Source: JAPWJZ01 sp041287865
Lineage (GTDB): Bacteria; Pseudomonadota; Alphaproteobacteria; Micavibrionales; UBA2020
Length of the DNA: 64,000 nucleotides
NCBI GenBank assembly: GCA_041287865.1
Contig: JBGGMV010000072.1
Location: 45,976 to 109,975, forward strand
Reading direction: 5' to 3'
The notes below the pieces were generated by a model that was not told the origin of the DNA, searched no databases, and was given only the letters and a program-made list of their open reading frames with translations. Of the stretch, positions 49,818-59,023 are shown in pieces. Each line of letters starts with the position of its first letter. Positions within the stretch are counted from its first letter, which is position 1. A program made the translations under genes and the position numbers.

Positions 49818-51920
49818 TTAACGCGCATGCCCGATCCTCCTGCGCCGCTGATGCAGGGCGGCAAGCAAAGCCATCAATCCGATCACGGCAAGGCCCGCGA
49901 CGGTGGAAGGCTCCGGCACCGATCCGCCGGAGAAAGAGGCGATATGCTCCATGCTGCTGCCATAGGCCTTTTGCGTCACGCCTTTCACCATCGGCAGCGG
50001 CACATTTGTCTGCTGCGCCAGCTCCGGATGTTCATTGACGATCTTTTTCGAGACGGCGACGAAGGATGTCCAGCGTGTGACGAGCCCGAAATCGAGGCCG
50101 AGGCCGGTGACTTCCGTTTTCAACGCGTCATCCGACATGCCATCGGCGCGGAAAGCGGGCGGCATGTTCAGCTGGCGCATGTCCTCGGCGATTTTCGTGC
50201 GCGCCCAGATCAGCGGGATGGGGTTGTTCGTGTCATCTGAACTGTCAGGGAAATCGACCGTGACGGGCAGCGTGGCCTTGCGGCCGTTCACCATGGCGCG
50301 GACGGTGACGGTATGCTTACCGGGCTCCGTATATTTCCCCTGGATGCGGATCGCGCCGCCGGCGAAGAGGTCGGGGATGATCTGCGGCGTCTGGTCGGCC
50401 ACTTTCAGGCGGCCCCAGTCGAGCCTGATATCGGTCAGCACCGGCGTTTCCAGCTTTCCGGCCAGCTGTATCGCGACGTCATCGGCCTTTTCGGTCGGGT
50501 CGATAAAGCGCGCAAAGCCGCGGCCCATGCGGCCCATTTCCTCGAGCAGGAAGCGGTTGACGGAAGTGCCGACGCCCAGCGCATAGACGCGCGCGGCCCC
50601 CATTTTCGAGGTCATGGTATTCAGCACTTCGGATTCGTTGCCGATATAGCCGTCGGTCAGTAAAACGACGATACGCAGCGTGCCTGCCTGCGGCGGCATG
50701 CTGAAGGCCTGCACGATCGCCTTGTTCGCCTCCGTGCCGCCGTCGGCCTGCAGAGCGTTCACGTAGTCGAGCCCGCGCTGGACGTTGTCGGGCGTCGCTG
50801 GCACGGGGCCGGTGGTGAATTCCTCGGCATTGTTACTGAAACGGATGATGCGGAAATAATCACCCGGGCGCAGCGCCGCCAGCGCATGCTTCATGAAGAC
50901 CTTGCAGGTGGCGACGGGCCGACCGTTCATCGAGCCCGAGGTGTCGACGACGAAAACCATTTCGCGCGGCACGATATCGGCGCTTTCGGGCAGTACGGGC
51001 GGTTCCAGCTGCAGGCTGAAAAATCCGCCGCGCTCGCCCTTGTGCGCCAGCAGGCCCGCCTGCGGCAATGTGCCGCCAAGGCTGTAGCGCAGCACGAAAT
51101 CGGCGTTGTCGATCGTCCGGCCGGAGGCGAGCCTGATCACGCGGCGGTTGTCGGAAATTCTCTCCTCGGCGATGTCATGCGTCCTGCTGCTGATGCCGGT
51201 GATGGGCAGGCCGCTGTCGAGCCGCACCTCGATCGACACGCGGTCTTTCTCGATGGTGTCGGGAATGGTCAGCCCCGCAACAGCGGGATAGGCGGGAAGC
51301 TGCTCTACCTCCCACTGGCCGAATTTATCCTTGCTGCCGGTTTGTGTAAGCGGCGTGGGCGCAACGCCCGCGCCCTTCGGCTGGTAGCGGGGGCCCACGA
51401 CCAGCGGCAGCACCAGTTCATACTGGCTGTCAACCTTGGGCAGGGCATATACATAGGTCAGGGTGACTTCGACGGGCTTGCCGGGCATCAGGTTGGCGAT
51501 GTCCTGCGTGAACATGTTCGGGCGGTGCTCGACCAGCAGCGAGGCCGCCTTGCCTTCGCTCTTGGCGGTTTCGAAGACTTGTTTAGCCTCCTCGATGCGG
51601 TGGATTTTGGCTTCGACGCGTTCGTCGCCGACGATCATCACCATCTTGTGCACGGCGGCGTCGTGCTGCAGCGGGAAAAGATATGTCGCATGCAGCGGCT
51701 TTTCGTAAGGGTTGGAGAAGGTTTGCTTCACCGTCACGCTCGCAAGGTCGCCCTTGATATCGGCGACGATATCTTCCCTCAGCAGCGGGAAGCTGACCTG
51801 CTGGCCGTCCATCGCGGCCTCTATCCGTCCCCCCACGATATCGGTTGAAACATCGGCGCGGGCGGCGGGTGCGAGCAACAGCAGCGTTACGAAAAGGGAT
51901 AAATTAATGAATTTCAGCAT
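49818..51920 (-). CDS. VIT/VWA-domain protein with PEP-CTERM sorting tail
   Basis: 700 residues. Signal peptide ending PAARA, VIT domain (about 35-165, with QTFSNPYEKPLHATYLFPL), VWA domain with the MIDAS motif DTSGSMNG near 325 and a C-terminal Ig-like part. The last ~35 residues have the exosortase signal: VPEPSTVAGL, a hydrophobic helix and a basic RRRRIGHAR end. It should be exported, cut and anchored by an exosortase. The exosortase gene is directly upstream with a 17-base overlap, which identifies this protein as its likely substrate. Function in adhesion or protein binding is inferred from VIT/VWA families. Confidence 0.92.
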   Translation of the reverse strand: MLKFINLSLFVTLLLLAPAARADVSTDIVGGRIEAAMDGQQVSFPLLREDIVADIKGDLASVTVKQTFSNPYEKPLHATYLFPLQHDAAVHKMVMIVGDERVEAKIHRIEEAKQVFETAKSEGKAASLLVEHRPNMFTQDIANLMPGKPVEVTLTYVYALPKVDSQYELVLPLVVGPRYQPKGAGVAPTPLTQTGSKDKFGQWEVEQLPAYPAVAGLTIPDTIEKDRVSIEVRLDSGLPITGISSRTHDIAEERISDNRRVIRLASGRTIDNADFVLRYSLGGTLPQAGLLAHKGERGGFFSLQLEPPVLPESADIVPREMVFVVDTSGSMNGRPVATCKVFMKHALAALRPGDYFRIIRFSNNAEEFTTGPVPATPDNVQRGLDYVNALQADGGTEANKAIVQAFSMPPQAGTLRIVVLLTDGYIGNESEVLNTMTSKMGAARVYALGVGTSVNRFLLEEMGRMGRGFARFIDPTEKADDVAIQLAGKLETPVLTDIRLDWGRLKVADQTPQIIPDLFAGGAIRIQGKYTEPGKHTVTVRAMVNGRKATLPVTVDFPDSSDDTNNPIPLIWARTKIAEDMRQLNMPPAFRADGMSDDALKTEVTGLGLDFGLVTRWTSFVAVSKKIVNEHPELAQQTNVPLPMVKGVTQKAYGSSMEHIASFSGGSVPEPSTVAGLAVIGLMALLAALHQRRRRIGHAR

Positions 51921-53400
51921 AGGCGATCTCCTGGGCGTGGTGAGGGGTTAAGTCGAGGGCGGAAAAAACGGCACCGTCCCACTGCCGCGCTTCTGCGTCC
52001 GGCAGGGTGGCGGGGGTGATGCGTTGCAGGGCGTGCCATGTGGTGCCGGGGCGCTGCATCCAGCGCCAGACGGCTTCGGCGACATTGCTGGCGGTTTTGT
52101 CGCGGCCGGCATAAAAGGTCACGGCGATCCGCCATTGCGCGCCATCCGGCGATGTTGCGATATAAGTGGCGGTCGGCAGCGGGGCATAGCTCATGCCTTT
52201 ATAGTCAACGGCAAACCCCATGCCGCGCAGGCATTCATCGGGCGCATGCAGGTGGCGCAGGGGCGAGGACGTCTGGATCAGCATCACGCTGTTATCGCCA
52301 TAGGCCATTTTCTTCGCCATGCCGCCGAATTGCAGGAAGTAGTCTTTCTCGCGGGCGGCAAGCTCGACAGGCCTGCCATAACTGCCATCAATTGAAAGCG
52401 GCAGTGCAATTTCAACGGGCGCGGCGGCGGCGACATCCACGGGCTTGCGCGGCAGGGCGACAATAGCGGCGGCGAGGATCAGGAACAGGCAGGCGGGCAG
52501 CCATGTGACAGGTCTTACCTGCCGCACCGGCGCGGAGGTAACGGCGGTGCGTGCTTGCGGGATGCGGCTGCACAGGAAAATCAGCGGTGCCGCCGCCGCC
52601 GCCAGAAAGACAAGGCCGGTGATATCATGCCAGGGCTGCGCCATCACGTCGATGCCCGCAACGGGGTGCGCGATCAGCGCGGCAAGCACGGTGATGCGGA
52701 GCGCATTGGCGATCAAAACGCCCGCCAGCGTGGCAAACCCGATCAGCGCGGCGCGCGTGAAATTCGGCCTGTAAACCGCCATCAGCGACGCATAGAGGAT
52801 GCAGATTAGAATCAGCATGCGCGCGCCGGAGCAGGGCAGGTCCACCAGAACGTCATGGCCGCTGACGATGATGCGCGCGCCGTTGCAGGCGACATCGTCG
52901 AAAAATCCCTTCAGCGTCAGGCAGGCGCCGCCCGCCGACACCTGCTGCAGCAGGAAACCGCCGACACGCTGCAAAATGCGCTCTAGGGGCAGGCAGAAAG
53001 CGAAGAGCAGCGCCAGCCAGCCGGGGGAGAGTGCGCGCCTGCGGCCCTTCAGCCCCGCCAGCAGCCCGAGGGCATAAACGTCGATCACCAGCGCCAGCGC
53101 GCCGATCACGTTCACCGCCAGCACCTGCCCCGCGCCCCGCACCAGCGTCGTTGCGGCAAGCAGCAGCCAGGCTTTACGGTGGTCAAGCTGCTGCGCCGTG
53201 CGCCCGCTCGACAGGCTCCAGCCAATCAACGCCACGCAGAGCGCAAAAACCCAGAGGCCTTTCGAATCATAAGCGGGATCTGTCCAGGACGCCGCAAGCC
53301 AGCGCAGCGGCTCGGCCGCCATCAGCAGCATGCCCGCGCCGATAACGGCCTTGCGGGGGTCAAATGGTAACGCGGGGGATGTGATAATTGTTTGCTGCAT
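51904..53400 (-). CDS. Exosortase with C-terminal EpsI-like domain
   Basis: 498 residues. About eight membrane segments (residues ~15-300) carry the transpeptidase-like triad: Cys in LPCSGARM (near 188), Arg in ANALRIT (near 233) and His in QPWHDITG (near 257). Residues ~330-498 form an EpsI-like extracytoplasmic domain with LHAPDECLRGMGFAV. It probably cleaves PEP-CTERM proteins at the outer face of the inner membrane. Its only visible partner is the VIT/VWA gene it overlaps. No exopolysaccharide genes lie nearby, unlike XrtA loci. Confidence 0.92.
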   Translation of the reverse strand: MQQTIITSPALPFDPRKAVIGAGMLLMAAEPLRWLAASWTDPAYDSKGLWVFALCVALIGWSLSSGRTAQQLDHRKAWLLLAATTLVRGAGQVLAVNVIGALALVIDVYALGLLAGLKGRRRALSPGWLALLFAFCLPLERILQRVGGFLLQQVSAGGACLTLKGFFDDVACNGARIIVSGHDVLVDLPCSGARMLILICILYASLMAVYRPNFTRAALIGFATLAGVLIANALRITVLAALIAHPVAGIDVMAQPWHDITGLVFLAAAAAPLIFLCSRIPQARTAVTSAPVRQVRPVTWLPACLFLILAAAIVALPRKPVDVAAAAPVEIALPLSIDGSYGRPVELAAREKDYFLQFGGMAKKMAYGDNSVMLIQTSSPLRHLHAPDECLRGMGFAVDYKGMSYAPLPTATYIATSPDGAQWRIAVTFYAGRDKTASNVAEAVWRWMQRPGTTWHALQRITPATLPDAEARQWDGAVFSALDLTPHHAQEIAYAEIH

Positions 53401-53417
53401 ATCCCCATGATGGCAGG

Positions 53418-53446
53418 CAGATATGCAGCGGTGACGGCGGGTTCAA
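53418..53446 (-). promoter_or_regulatory. Promoter candidate of the exosortase/VIT operon
   Basis: On the minus strand TTGAAC (53441-53446), 17-base spacer, TATCTG (53418-53423), 18 bases before the ATG at 53400. Confidence 0.4.
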
Positions 53447-53492
53447 TTCAATACGGGGGCTTTTGTGTGCAAAATCTGCGCAACTAATGAAA

Positions 53493-53582
53493 TGGCGGAA
53501 GGGATGAGATTCGAACTCACGAAACCTGTTACAGTTTAACCGCTTTCCAGGCGATCGCCTTCAACCACTCGGCCACCCTTCC
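53493..53582 (-). tRNA. tRNA-Ser (anticodon GGA)
   Basis: On the minus strand a 90-base tRNA begins GGAAGGG, pairing with CCCTTCC at the 3' end, then a discriminator G and an encoded CCA. The anticodon loop is CTGGAAA (anticodon GGA) on a five-pair stem. The long variable arm of a class II tRNA and the T-loop GTTCGAATC are present. Confidence 0.96.
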
Positions 53583-53667
53583 GCTGGAAACGTCAATTTC
53601 GGTAAAGCAGATTACGCTGAATCACCTTGCGCGTTCAACATTAATTAAACCCTGTAATAACAGTAAT

Positions 53668-54498
53668 TTAAGCCAATTTTGCGAAGGCGGGCGGGGCCTG
53701 CGTGGCCGCAACCGTAACGATATCGCCTTTTTTAACAATACCGGCATGCATCGGCACGGCGTTCTGGCCGAAGACGACACCGGTCAGGTCGGGCGTGCGC
53801 AGCAGGCGGAAGGTCTTGAGGGTATTCAGCGGCTCGTTGCTTTGTTTTTCGCCGGTCAGCTGGTCGGTGGTGGTGACGACGCAGCGCGTGCAGGGCTTGA
53901 CGATATCGAGCGTGATGTCGCCGACTTTAATTTTTTTCCAGCTGTCCTCCGCCCATGCGCCTGCGCCTGTCACCACAATATTTGGACGGAAGCGATCCAT
54001 CGGCAGAGCTGCGGGCATTTTCACGTTCAGGTCGCCCAGCGATTCCGTGACGGTGACGAGAATGGGGAAGCCGTCGGCGTAGCTCACCTGCGCATTGGCG
54101 GCATATTTCTCCGACGCCGCGCGCGGCAGGTCGCCCTGATAGACAAGGCGGCAGGGGAGGCTTAAGTAATCGCTGAACCACGCATCCGCTTCGCCTGACG
54201 CCGCGAAGCCTTCGATATCCTGCTTCCACAATTTAACGGGCAGGCGCGGCGCGTTTGCCAGCGGTTCGGAGATGTCGATGGATTTTCCGCTACCCGCAAT
54301 CCGCAGGCCCGCCGGTGTCACATGCGCGGAGAGAGTCGCCAGTTTCGGCTGTTCGCGCTGGGTGATGAATTTACCATCCATATCCACCAGCATCCAGCGG
54401 CGGTCATGGCGCAGGCCGCGCGGCGTGACTTCAGCTTCCTGAAGTTCCACCGCGCGCAATCCCTTGACCGGATAGATATAAAGCGCCGATACCTGCAC
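53668..54498 (-). CDS. MOSC-domain protein (YcbX-like)
   Basis: 276 residues. N-terminal MOSC beta-barrel (SALYIYPVKGLRAVELQEAEV, GLRHDRRWMLVD) and the MOSC domain, with the conserved Cys of KPCTRCVVTT near residue 205 that would bind the molybdenum cofactor. YcbX relatives reduce N-hydroxylated compounds. The substrate here is unknown. It starts seven bases after the slipin gene, so it may be on the same message. Confidence 0.9.
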   Translation of the reverse strand: MQVSALYIYPVKGLRAVELQEAEVTPRGLRHDRRWMLVDMDGKFITQREQPKLATLSAHVTPAGLRIAGSGKSIDISEPLANAPRLPVKLWKQDIEGFAASGEADAWFSDYLSLPCRLVYQGDLPRAASEKYAANAQVSYADGFPILVTVTESLGDLNVKMPAALPMDRFRPNIVVTGAGAWAEDSWKKIKVGDITLDIVKPCTRCVVTTTDQLTGEKQSNEPLNTLKTFRLLRTPDLTGVVFGQNAVPMHAGIVKKGDIVTVAATQAPPAFAKLA

Positions 54499-54505
54499 GA
54501 AAGCC

Positions 54506-55246
54506 TTACACGCCCATCTTTTTCATGAGGTCGAGCGGCAGCGGCAGGATGATCGTATTGGTCTTGTCGTTGGCGATATCCTGGAAGGCGGAAAGATAGC
54601 GGAGCTGCATCGCGCCGGAGGAACCCAGCTTGGTCGCTGCTTCCACCAGTTTATCTGCGGCCTGCAATTCGCCCTCCGCCGAGATGATTTTCGCGCGGCG
54701 TTCGCGTTCGGCTTCGGCTTGGCGGCCGATGGCGCGGATCATGCTTTCGGCAAGGTCGATATGCTTCAGCGCCACGTTCTGCACCTTGATGCCCCACTGG
54801 TCGGTCTGGTTGTCGAGCAGTTCGCGGATGGCGGACGAGAGCTTGTCGCGCTCCGACAGCAGGTCGTCGAGGTCATGCTTGCCGAGCACTTCGCGCAAGG
54901 TTGTCTGCGACAGTTCCGACGTTGCGCGCAGGAAGTCGACGACGTTGTTCATCGCCTTTTCCGGCGCGATGACGCGGAAGTAGACCACCGCGTTGACCTT
55001 CACCGAAATGTTGTCTTTCGAGATGATGTCCTGGCTGGGCACGTCGATGGTGCGCACGCGGAGATCAACGCGCGTCATGGTCTGCAGCACGGGGATCAGG
55101 ATGATCAGGCCGGGGCCCTTCACGCCCTGGTAACGGCCAAGCCAGTAGACCACGCCGCGCTCATACTCCTTGAGCACCCGCAGCGAATAGCCGAGGAAGA
55201 TAAGGCCGAAGAGCAAGAGGATCGAAGTAATTGCAATACCTGGCAT
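54506..55246 (-). CDS. Slipin (stomatin-like SPFH protein)
   Basis: 246 residues: one N-terminal membrane helix, then the SPFH domain with the stomatin pattern RGVVYWLGRYQGVKGPGLI, VRTIDVPSQDIISKDNISV and YLSAFQDIANDKTNTIILPLP. Slipins work in the membrane with NfeD proteases. The nfeD gene lies 33 bases upstream. AAAGGA precedes the ATG. Confidence 0.94.
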   Translation of the reverse strand: MPGIAITSILLLFGLIFLGYSLRVLKEYERGVVYWLGRYQGVKGPGLIILIPVLQTMTRVDLRVRTIDVPSQDIISKDNISVKVNAVVYFRVIAPEKAMNNVVDFLRATSELSQTTLREVLGKHDLDDLLSERDKLSSAIRELLDNQTDQWGIKVQNVALKHIDLAESMIRAIGRQAEAERERRAKIISAEGELQAADKLVEAATKLGSSGAMQLRYLSAFQDIANDKTNTIILPLPLDLMKKMGV

Positions 55247-55279
55247 TGGTAAATCCTTTCGTGGGGTTGAATTTGAATC

Positions 55280-56671
55280 TTATACTTTGTTTTCGGGCGC
55301 GACGGTCAGCAACAGGCCTTCGATTTCCAGCACCTTCACCCTGTCGCCCTGCTTGATGATAAAGCCGGGCGGCGAAACCGCTTTCCACACTTCGCCGGTC
55401 ACGCGCACTTCGCCCTGTCCCTGCGACCAGCTTAAAACTTCGGCGGTCGATTGCTTCAGTTCCTCGACGCCTGTGGTAACGGCCTGCTTGTGCGCCTTGA
55501 CCGCCATCGCCAGCAGCAGCGAGAAGATCGCGAGCGTCAGCAGCGTGATCGTGCCGATCAGCCAGAGGTCGATGCCGAAATTCGGGTCTGTGCTGTCGAT
55601 CAACATGGTCGCCCCCACTGCAAAAGCGATTGTCCCGCCGATGCCGAGCGCGCCGAAGCCCGCCGTCATGGCCTCCCCCGCCATCATCGCGATGCCCAGC
55701 ACCATCAGGCCAAGGCCGGTATAGTTCACGGGCAGCACGTTCATCGCGTAAAGCCCCAGCAGCAGGCAGATCGCGCCCACCACGCCCGGCAGGAAGACGC
55801 CGGGGTTCATCACCTCGTAAATCAGGCCATAGGCGCCAAGGGTGATGAGCAGGAAGGCGACGTTCGGGTCGGTAATCAGGCCCAGCAGGTCGGTGCGCCA
55901 GTCAGCCTTGAACTTGACGACCTTCGCGTCCTTGGTTTTCAGCTTCTGCGTGCGGTCGGTATCCATTTTAACAATGCGGCCGTCCAGCTGGTTCAGCAGG
56001 TCGGGGATATCCTTGGCGATGATCTCGATGATCTTTTTATCGAGCGCTTCGGAGGCCGTCACGCTGGAGGCTTCGCGCACCGCCTTTTCAGCCCATTCGC
56101 CGTTCCGCGAAAAGCGCTCGGCAAGGCCGCGGATAAAGGCGGAGGCATCGTTGATGATCTTGTGCTCCATCGCCTTCGGGACGCCGCCCGGCATGCCCGG
56201 TATCGCATCGGGCGCGGGCATGCCCTGTTCGTTCAGGAAAACGGGCGTGGCCGCGCCGATATTGGTCGAGGGCGCCATGGCCGCCACGTGGCTGCCGTAG
56301 AGAATGTAAGTGCCGGCAGAGGCCGCGTGCGAGCCTGCTGGGCTGACGTAAGTCACAACCGGCACGGGGCTGGCGAGGATCGATTTGATGATTTCCTGCG
56401 TCGAATCAAAAAGCCCGCCCGGCGTCGACAGTTCGATGATCAGCACATCCGCATGGGCTTTGGTCGCGCCCTCGATATTGCGCTGCACCAGTTCCAGCGT
56501 CGGCGGGCCGATGATGCCGTCGATGGTGACGACATGCGCCAGCGGCTTGCCGGCGTCATCCTCGTCTGCGGCGCGCGATGCGGGTTGCATCAGCATCATG
56601 AAACCCGCGACAACCAGCATCAGGCTCAGGGCCTGCAAAAACTTCTTGTTCAAATGGCGTAAACGACGCAT
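55280..56671 (-). CDS. nfeD: NfeD-family membrane serine protease
   Basis: 463 residues from the ATG at 56671 (GGAGG eight bases upstream). N-terminal membrane anchor, ClpP-like protease domain (about 45-260) with the nucleophile Ser in SHAASAGTYIL and the probable general-base Lys in the HKIINDASAFIRGLAE segment, four to five membrane helices (about 290-400) and a C-terminal OB-fold NfeD domain. Long NfeD proteins of this type cleave stomatin C-termini in archaea (established for the PH1510 family). Paired with the slipin gene. Confidence 0.93.
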   Translation of the reverse strand: MRRLRHLNKKFLQALSLMLVVAGFMMLMQPASRAADEDDAGKPLAHVVTIDGIIGPPTLELVQRNIEGATKAHADVLIIELSTPGGLFDSTQEIIKSILASPVPVVTYVSPAGSHAASAGTYILYGSHVAAMAPSTNIGAATPVFLNEQGMPAPDAIPGMPGGVPKAMEHKIINDASAFIRGLAERFSRNGEWAEKAVREASSVTASEALDKKIIEIIAKDIPDLLNQLDGRIVKMDTDRTQKLKTKDAKVVKFKADWRTDLLGLITDPNVAFLLITLGAYGLIYEVMNPGVFLPGVVGAICLLLGLYAMNVLPVNYTGLGLMVLGIAMMAGEAMTAGFGALGIGGTIAFAVGATMLIDSTDPNFGIDLWLIGTITLLTLAIFSLLLAMAVKAHKQAVTTGVEELKQSTAEVLSWSQGQGEVRVTGEVWKAVSPPGFIIKQGDRVKVLEIEGLLLTVAPENKV

Positions 56672-56761
56672 GGGTAAAACCTCCCCTTCGCGAGACAGCG
56701 CTTTTCGGCGCCTTTCGCAGATTAGCAAAATAATCAGATGTACCCCATACATTTAGGATAA

Positions 56762-56789
56762 CGGTTAATCCATAAAATTGGGTTAACCG
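56762..56789. promoter_or_regulatory. Inverted repeat between pfkB-type and nfeD genes
   Basis: CGGTTAATCC (56762-56771) and GGGTTAACCG (56780-56789) match as an inverted repeat in nine of ten positions with an eight-base spacer. It lies in the 140-base gap upstream of nfeD. Could be an operator or end-of-gene hairpin; no T-run. Confidence 0.35.
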
Positions 56790-56811
56790 GATACCCCATG
56801 CGGGATTTTAT

Positions 56812-57873
56812 TTACGGAACAGGTGTTTGGGGTGATGCGGGCCCGGAAGAGGATGTCTTCGGCGCGTTCTTGCCCACGCGCGGCTCCGCGCCATGGTGCT
56901 GAATCACGTCCGACGCCCATTTAGATCCTTGCTCGGCGGATTCAAGCGCGGTCAGGCCTTTGGCAAGGCCATAAAGGAAACCCGCCGCGAACTGGTCGCC
57001 CGCGCCATTGGTGTCGACGATCAGCGCTTTGTCTATTTTCTGCGCGGGCACCAGCGTGCAGGCGCCGTTCTTGAAAACGAAGGCGCCCTTTGCGCCCATC
57101 GTCATCGCGCCGGTCAGTCCCGTGGCGCACATGGCGTCCAGCGTTTCCTCGGTCGTGCTGGTTTTGAACAGCGCGGAGAATTCGCGCAGGTCGCCGACCA
57201 GAATATCGGCATGGCTGGTGACAAGCGCGTGAAATTCTTTCTGGTTGTTTTCCACCAGCTTCGCGTCGTTCAGCGACACAGCGACTTTGCCGCCCGATTG
57301 CTTTGCGATGTGCGCCGCATGATGCACGGCCTCTTTGCCCGTGGGCGACAGCCAGAGGTAGCTGTCGAGATAGGTGATTTTCGCGCGCTTCAACAGCTTG
57401 TCGTCCACATCGGCAGGCGCAAGCTCGCCGCCAGCGCCGGGCGCGAAGGCGAAGGTGCGCTCGCGGTCGGGCGTAATCATCGCCAGAACCACGGTTGTCG
57501 AAGTGGATGAAAGAGTGGGCGTATAGTCGACGCCATGCGATTTCATGCGCGTGGCGATAAAGTTGCCATGATCGTCATCGCCGATGCGGCCGATCAGCGC
57601 GGCCTTGCCGCCGCGCAGAGCCACGCCTGCGACCACATTCACGCCGGGGCTGCCGGGATAGGTGGCGGGCGATTGGCCCGCGGCCAGTTTGGCAACGGTC
57701 CCGGCCGTCGTCGGGTTCGACAGGCCTTTGGCGACGCCGTGTGCTTCAAGGTGTTCGTCGGCGCATTCGATGCGCTGGTCGACGCAGATGGCGGAAAGGG
57801 CGACGACGTCGAAGGTTTTCAGCGGCGCGGCTTTATCAAGGGCCGCCTTCAAAAAACCTTTTACGTTGTCCAT
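56812..57873 (-). CDS. PfkB-family carbohydrate/nucleoside kinase
   Basis: 353 residues. N-terminal substrate region with PGSPGVNVVAGVALRGGKAALIG (split near 72-95) and GRIGDDDHGNFI; C-terminal ATP/catalytic motif DTNGAGDQFAAGFL near residue 290 with the base Asp. It is close to the alphaproteobacterial adenosine-kinase-like group. The C-terminal ~25 residues are Pro/Ser-rich. Substrate not settled. It lies 11 bases downstream of leuB with AAGGAG before the ATG, so probably co-transcribed. Confidence 0.88.
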   Translation of the reverse strand: MDNVKGFLKAALDKAAPLKTFDVVALSAICVDQRIECADEHLEAHGVAKGLSNPTTAGTVAKLAAGQSPATYPGSPGVNVVAGVALRGGKAALIGRIGDDDHGNFIATRMKSHGVDYTPTLSSTSTTVVLAMITPDRERTFAFAPGAGGELAPADVDDKLLKRAKITYLDSYLWLSPTGKEAVHHAAHIAKQSGGKVAVSLNDAKLVENNQKEFHALVTSHADILVGDLREFSALFKTSTTEETLDAMCATGLTGAMTMGAKGAFVFKNGACTLVPAQKIDKALIVDTNGAGDQFAAGFLYGLAKGLTALESAEQGSKWASDVIQHHGAEPRVGKNAPKTSSSGPASPQTPVP

Positions 57874-57884
57874 TTCTTATCTCC

Positions 57885-59006
57885 TTAAGCCGTCTTTGCG
57901 GTTTTTAGCGTGCCGTTCAGCTGGTCGATCAGGGCGGCGCCCATTTCGGTGGTGCTGAGTTTCGTGCAGCCCTCCGCCATGATATCGGCGGTACGCAGTT
58001 TGCGGTTCAGCAGCTGTTCGATGGCGTTTTCCAGCACATCGGCTTCCTTCTTCATGTCGAAGGAATAACGGAACATCATCGAAACCGACAAGATCATCGC
58101 CAGCGGGTTGGCAAGGCCCTTGCCCGCGATATCGGGGGCGGAGCCGTGAATGGGTTCATACAGTGCCGCACGTTTGCCGTCAGCCTGCAGCGCGCCCAGC
58201 GATGCCGAGGGCAGCATGCCCAGCGATCCGGTCAGCATCGCCGCTTCGTCCGACAGAATGTCGCCGAACAGGTTGTCGGTCACGATCACGTCGAACTGCG
58301 CGGGGTTGCGCAGCAATTGCATGGCGCAGTTGTCGGCGTACATATGGCTTAAGGTTACGTCGCTGTATTCCTTGGCGTGCAGCGCGGTGACTTCTTCGCG
58401 CCACAGCTTGCCCGATTCCATCACGTTCGCTTTTTCCGATGAACAGACCTTGTTGCCGCGCTTGCGGGCAAGTTCAAACGCCACGCGCGCGACGCGGTGG
58501 ATTTCGGATGTGGTGTAGGTTTGCGTGTTGAACCCGCGGCGTTGGCCGTCGGGCAGGGTTTCGATGCCGCGCGGCTCGCCGAAGTAAACGCCGCCGGTCA
58601 GCTCGCGCACGATCATGATGTCGAGGCCTTTGACGACCGATGCCTTCAGGGTCGAGGCTTCCACCAGCGCGTCGAACACCTTCGCGGGACGCAGGTTGGC
58701 GAAAAGATCCAGCGATTTGCGCAGTTTCAGCAATCCGGCCTCGGGGCGGATATTGTATTCCACCTTGTCCCATTTGGGCCCGCCGACGGCGGCCAACAGC
58801 ACGGCGTCGGATTTCTTGCATTGCTCCAGCGTGGCGTCCGACAGCGGAACGCCGTGCTTGTCGATCGACATGCCGCCGATATCGCCGGCCGATGTTTCGA
58901 TCTTCGCGCCGTAATGCTGGTTGAACCAGCCGATGATTTTCACGGCTTCGGCCATTACTTCGGGCCCGATGCCGTCGCCTTGCAGCAGCGTCACATGTCT
59001 GGTCAT
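57885..59006 (-). CDS. leuB: 3-isopropylmalate dehydrogenase
   Basis: NAD-dependent oxidative decarboxylation of 3-isopropylmalate in leucine synthesis. 373 residues. LLQGDGIGPEVMAEA at the N-terminus, AVLLAAVGGPKWD, YFGEPRGIETLPDG, and the Mg-binding Asp residues in the TDNLFGDILSDEAAMLTGSLG region. Separated from leuCD by the SulP and lipoprotein genes. Confidence 0.97.
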   Translation of the reverse strand: MTRHVTLLQGDGIGPEVMAEAVKIIGWFNQHYGAKIETSAGDIGGMSIDKHGVPLSDATLEQCKKSDAVLLAAVGGPKWDKVEYNIRPEAGLLKLRKSLDLFANLRPAKVFDALVEASTLKASVVKGLDIMIVRELTGGVYFGEPRGIETLPDGQRRGFNTQTYTTSEIHRVARVAFELARKRGNKVCSSEKANVMESGKLWREEVTALHAKEYSDVTLSHMYADNCAMQLLRNPAQFDVIVTDNLFGDILSDEAAMLTGSLGMLPSASLGALQADGKRAALYEPIHGSAPDIAGKGLANPLAMILSVSMMFRYSFDMKKEADVLENAIEQLLNRKLRTADIMAEGCTKLSTTEMGAALIDQLNGTLKTAKTA

Positions 59007-59023
59007 CTGTCAGTCCTTGTCTA

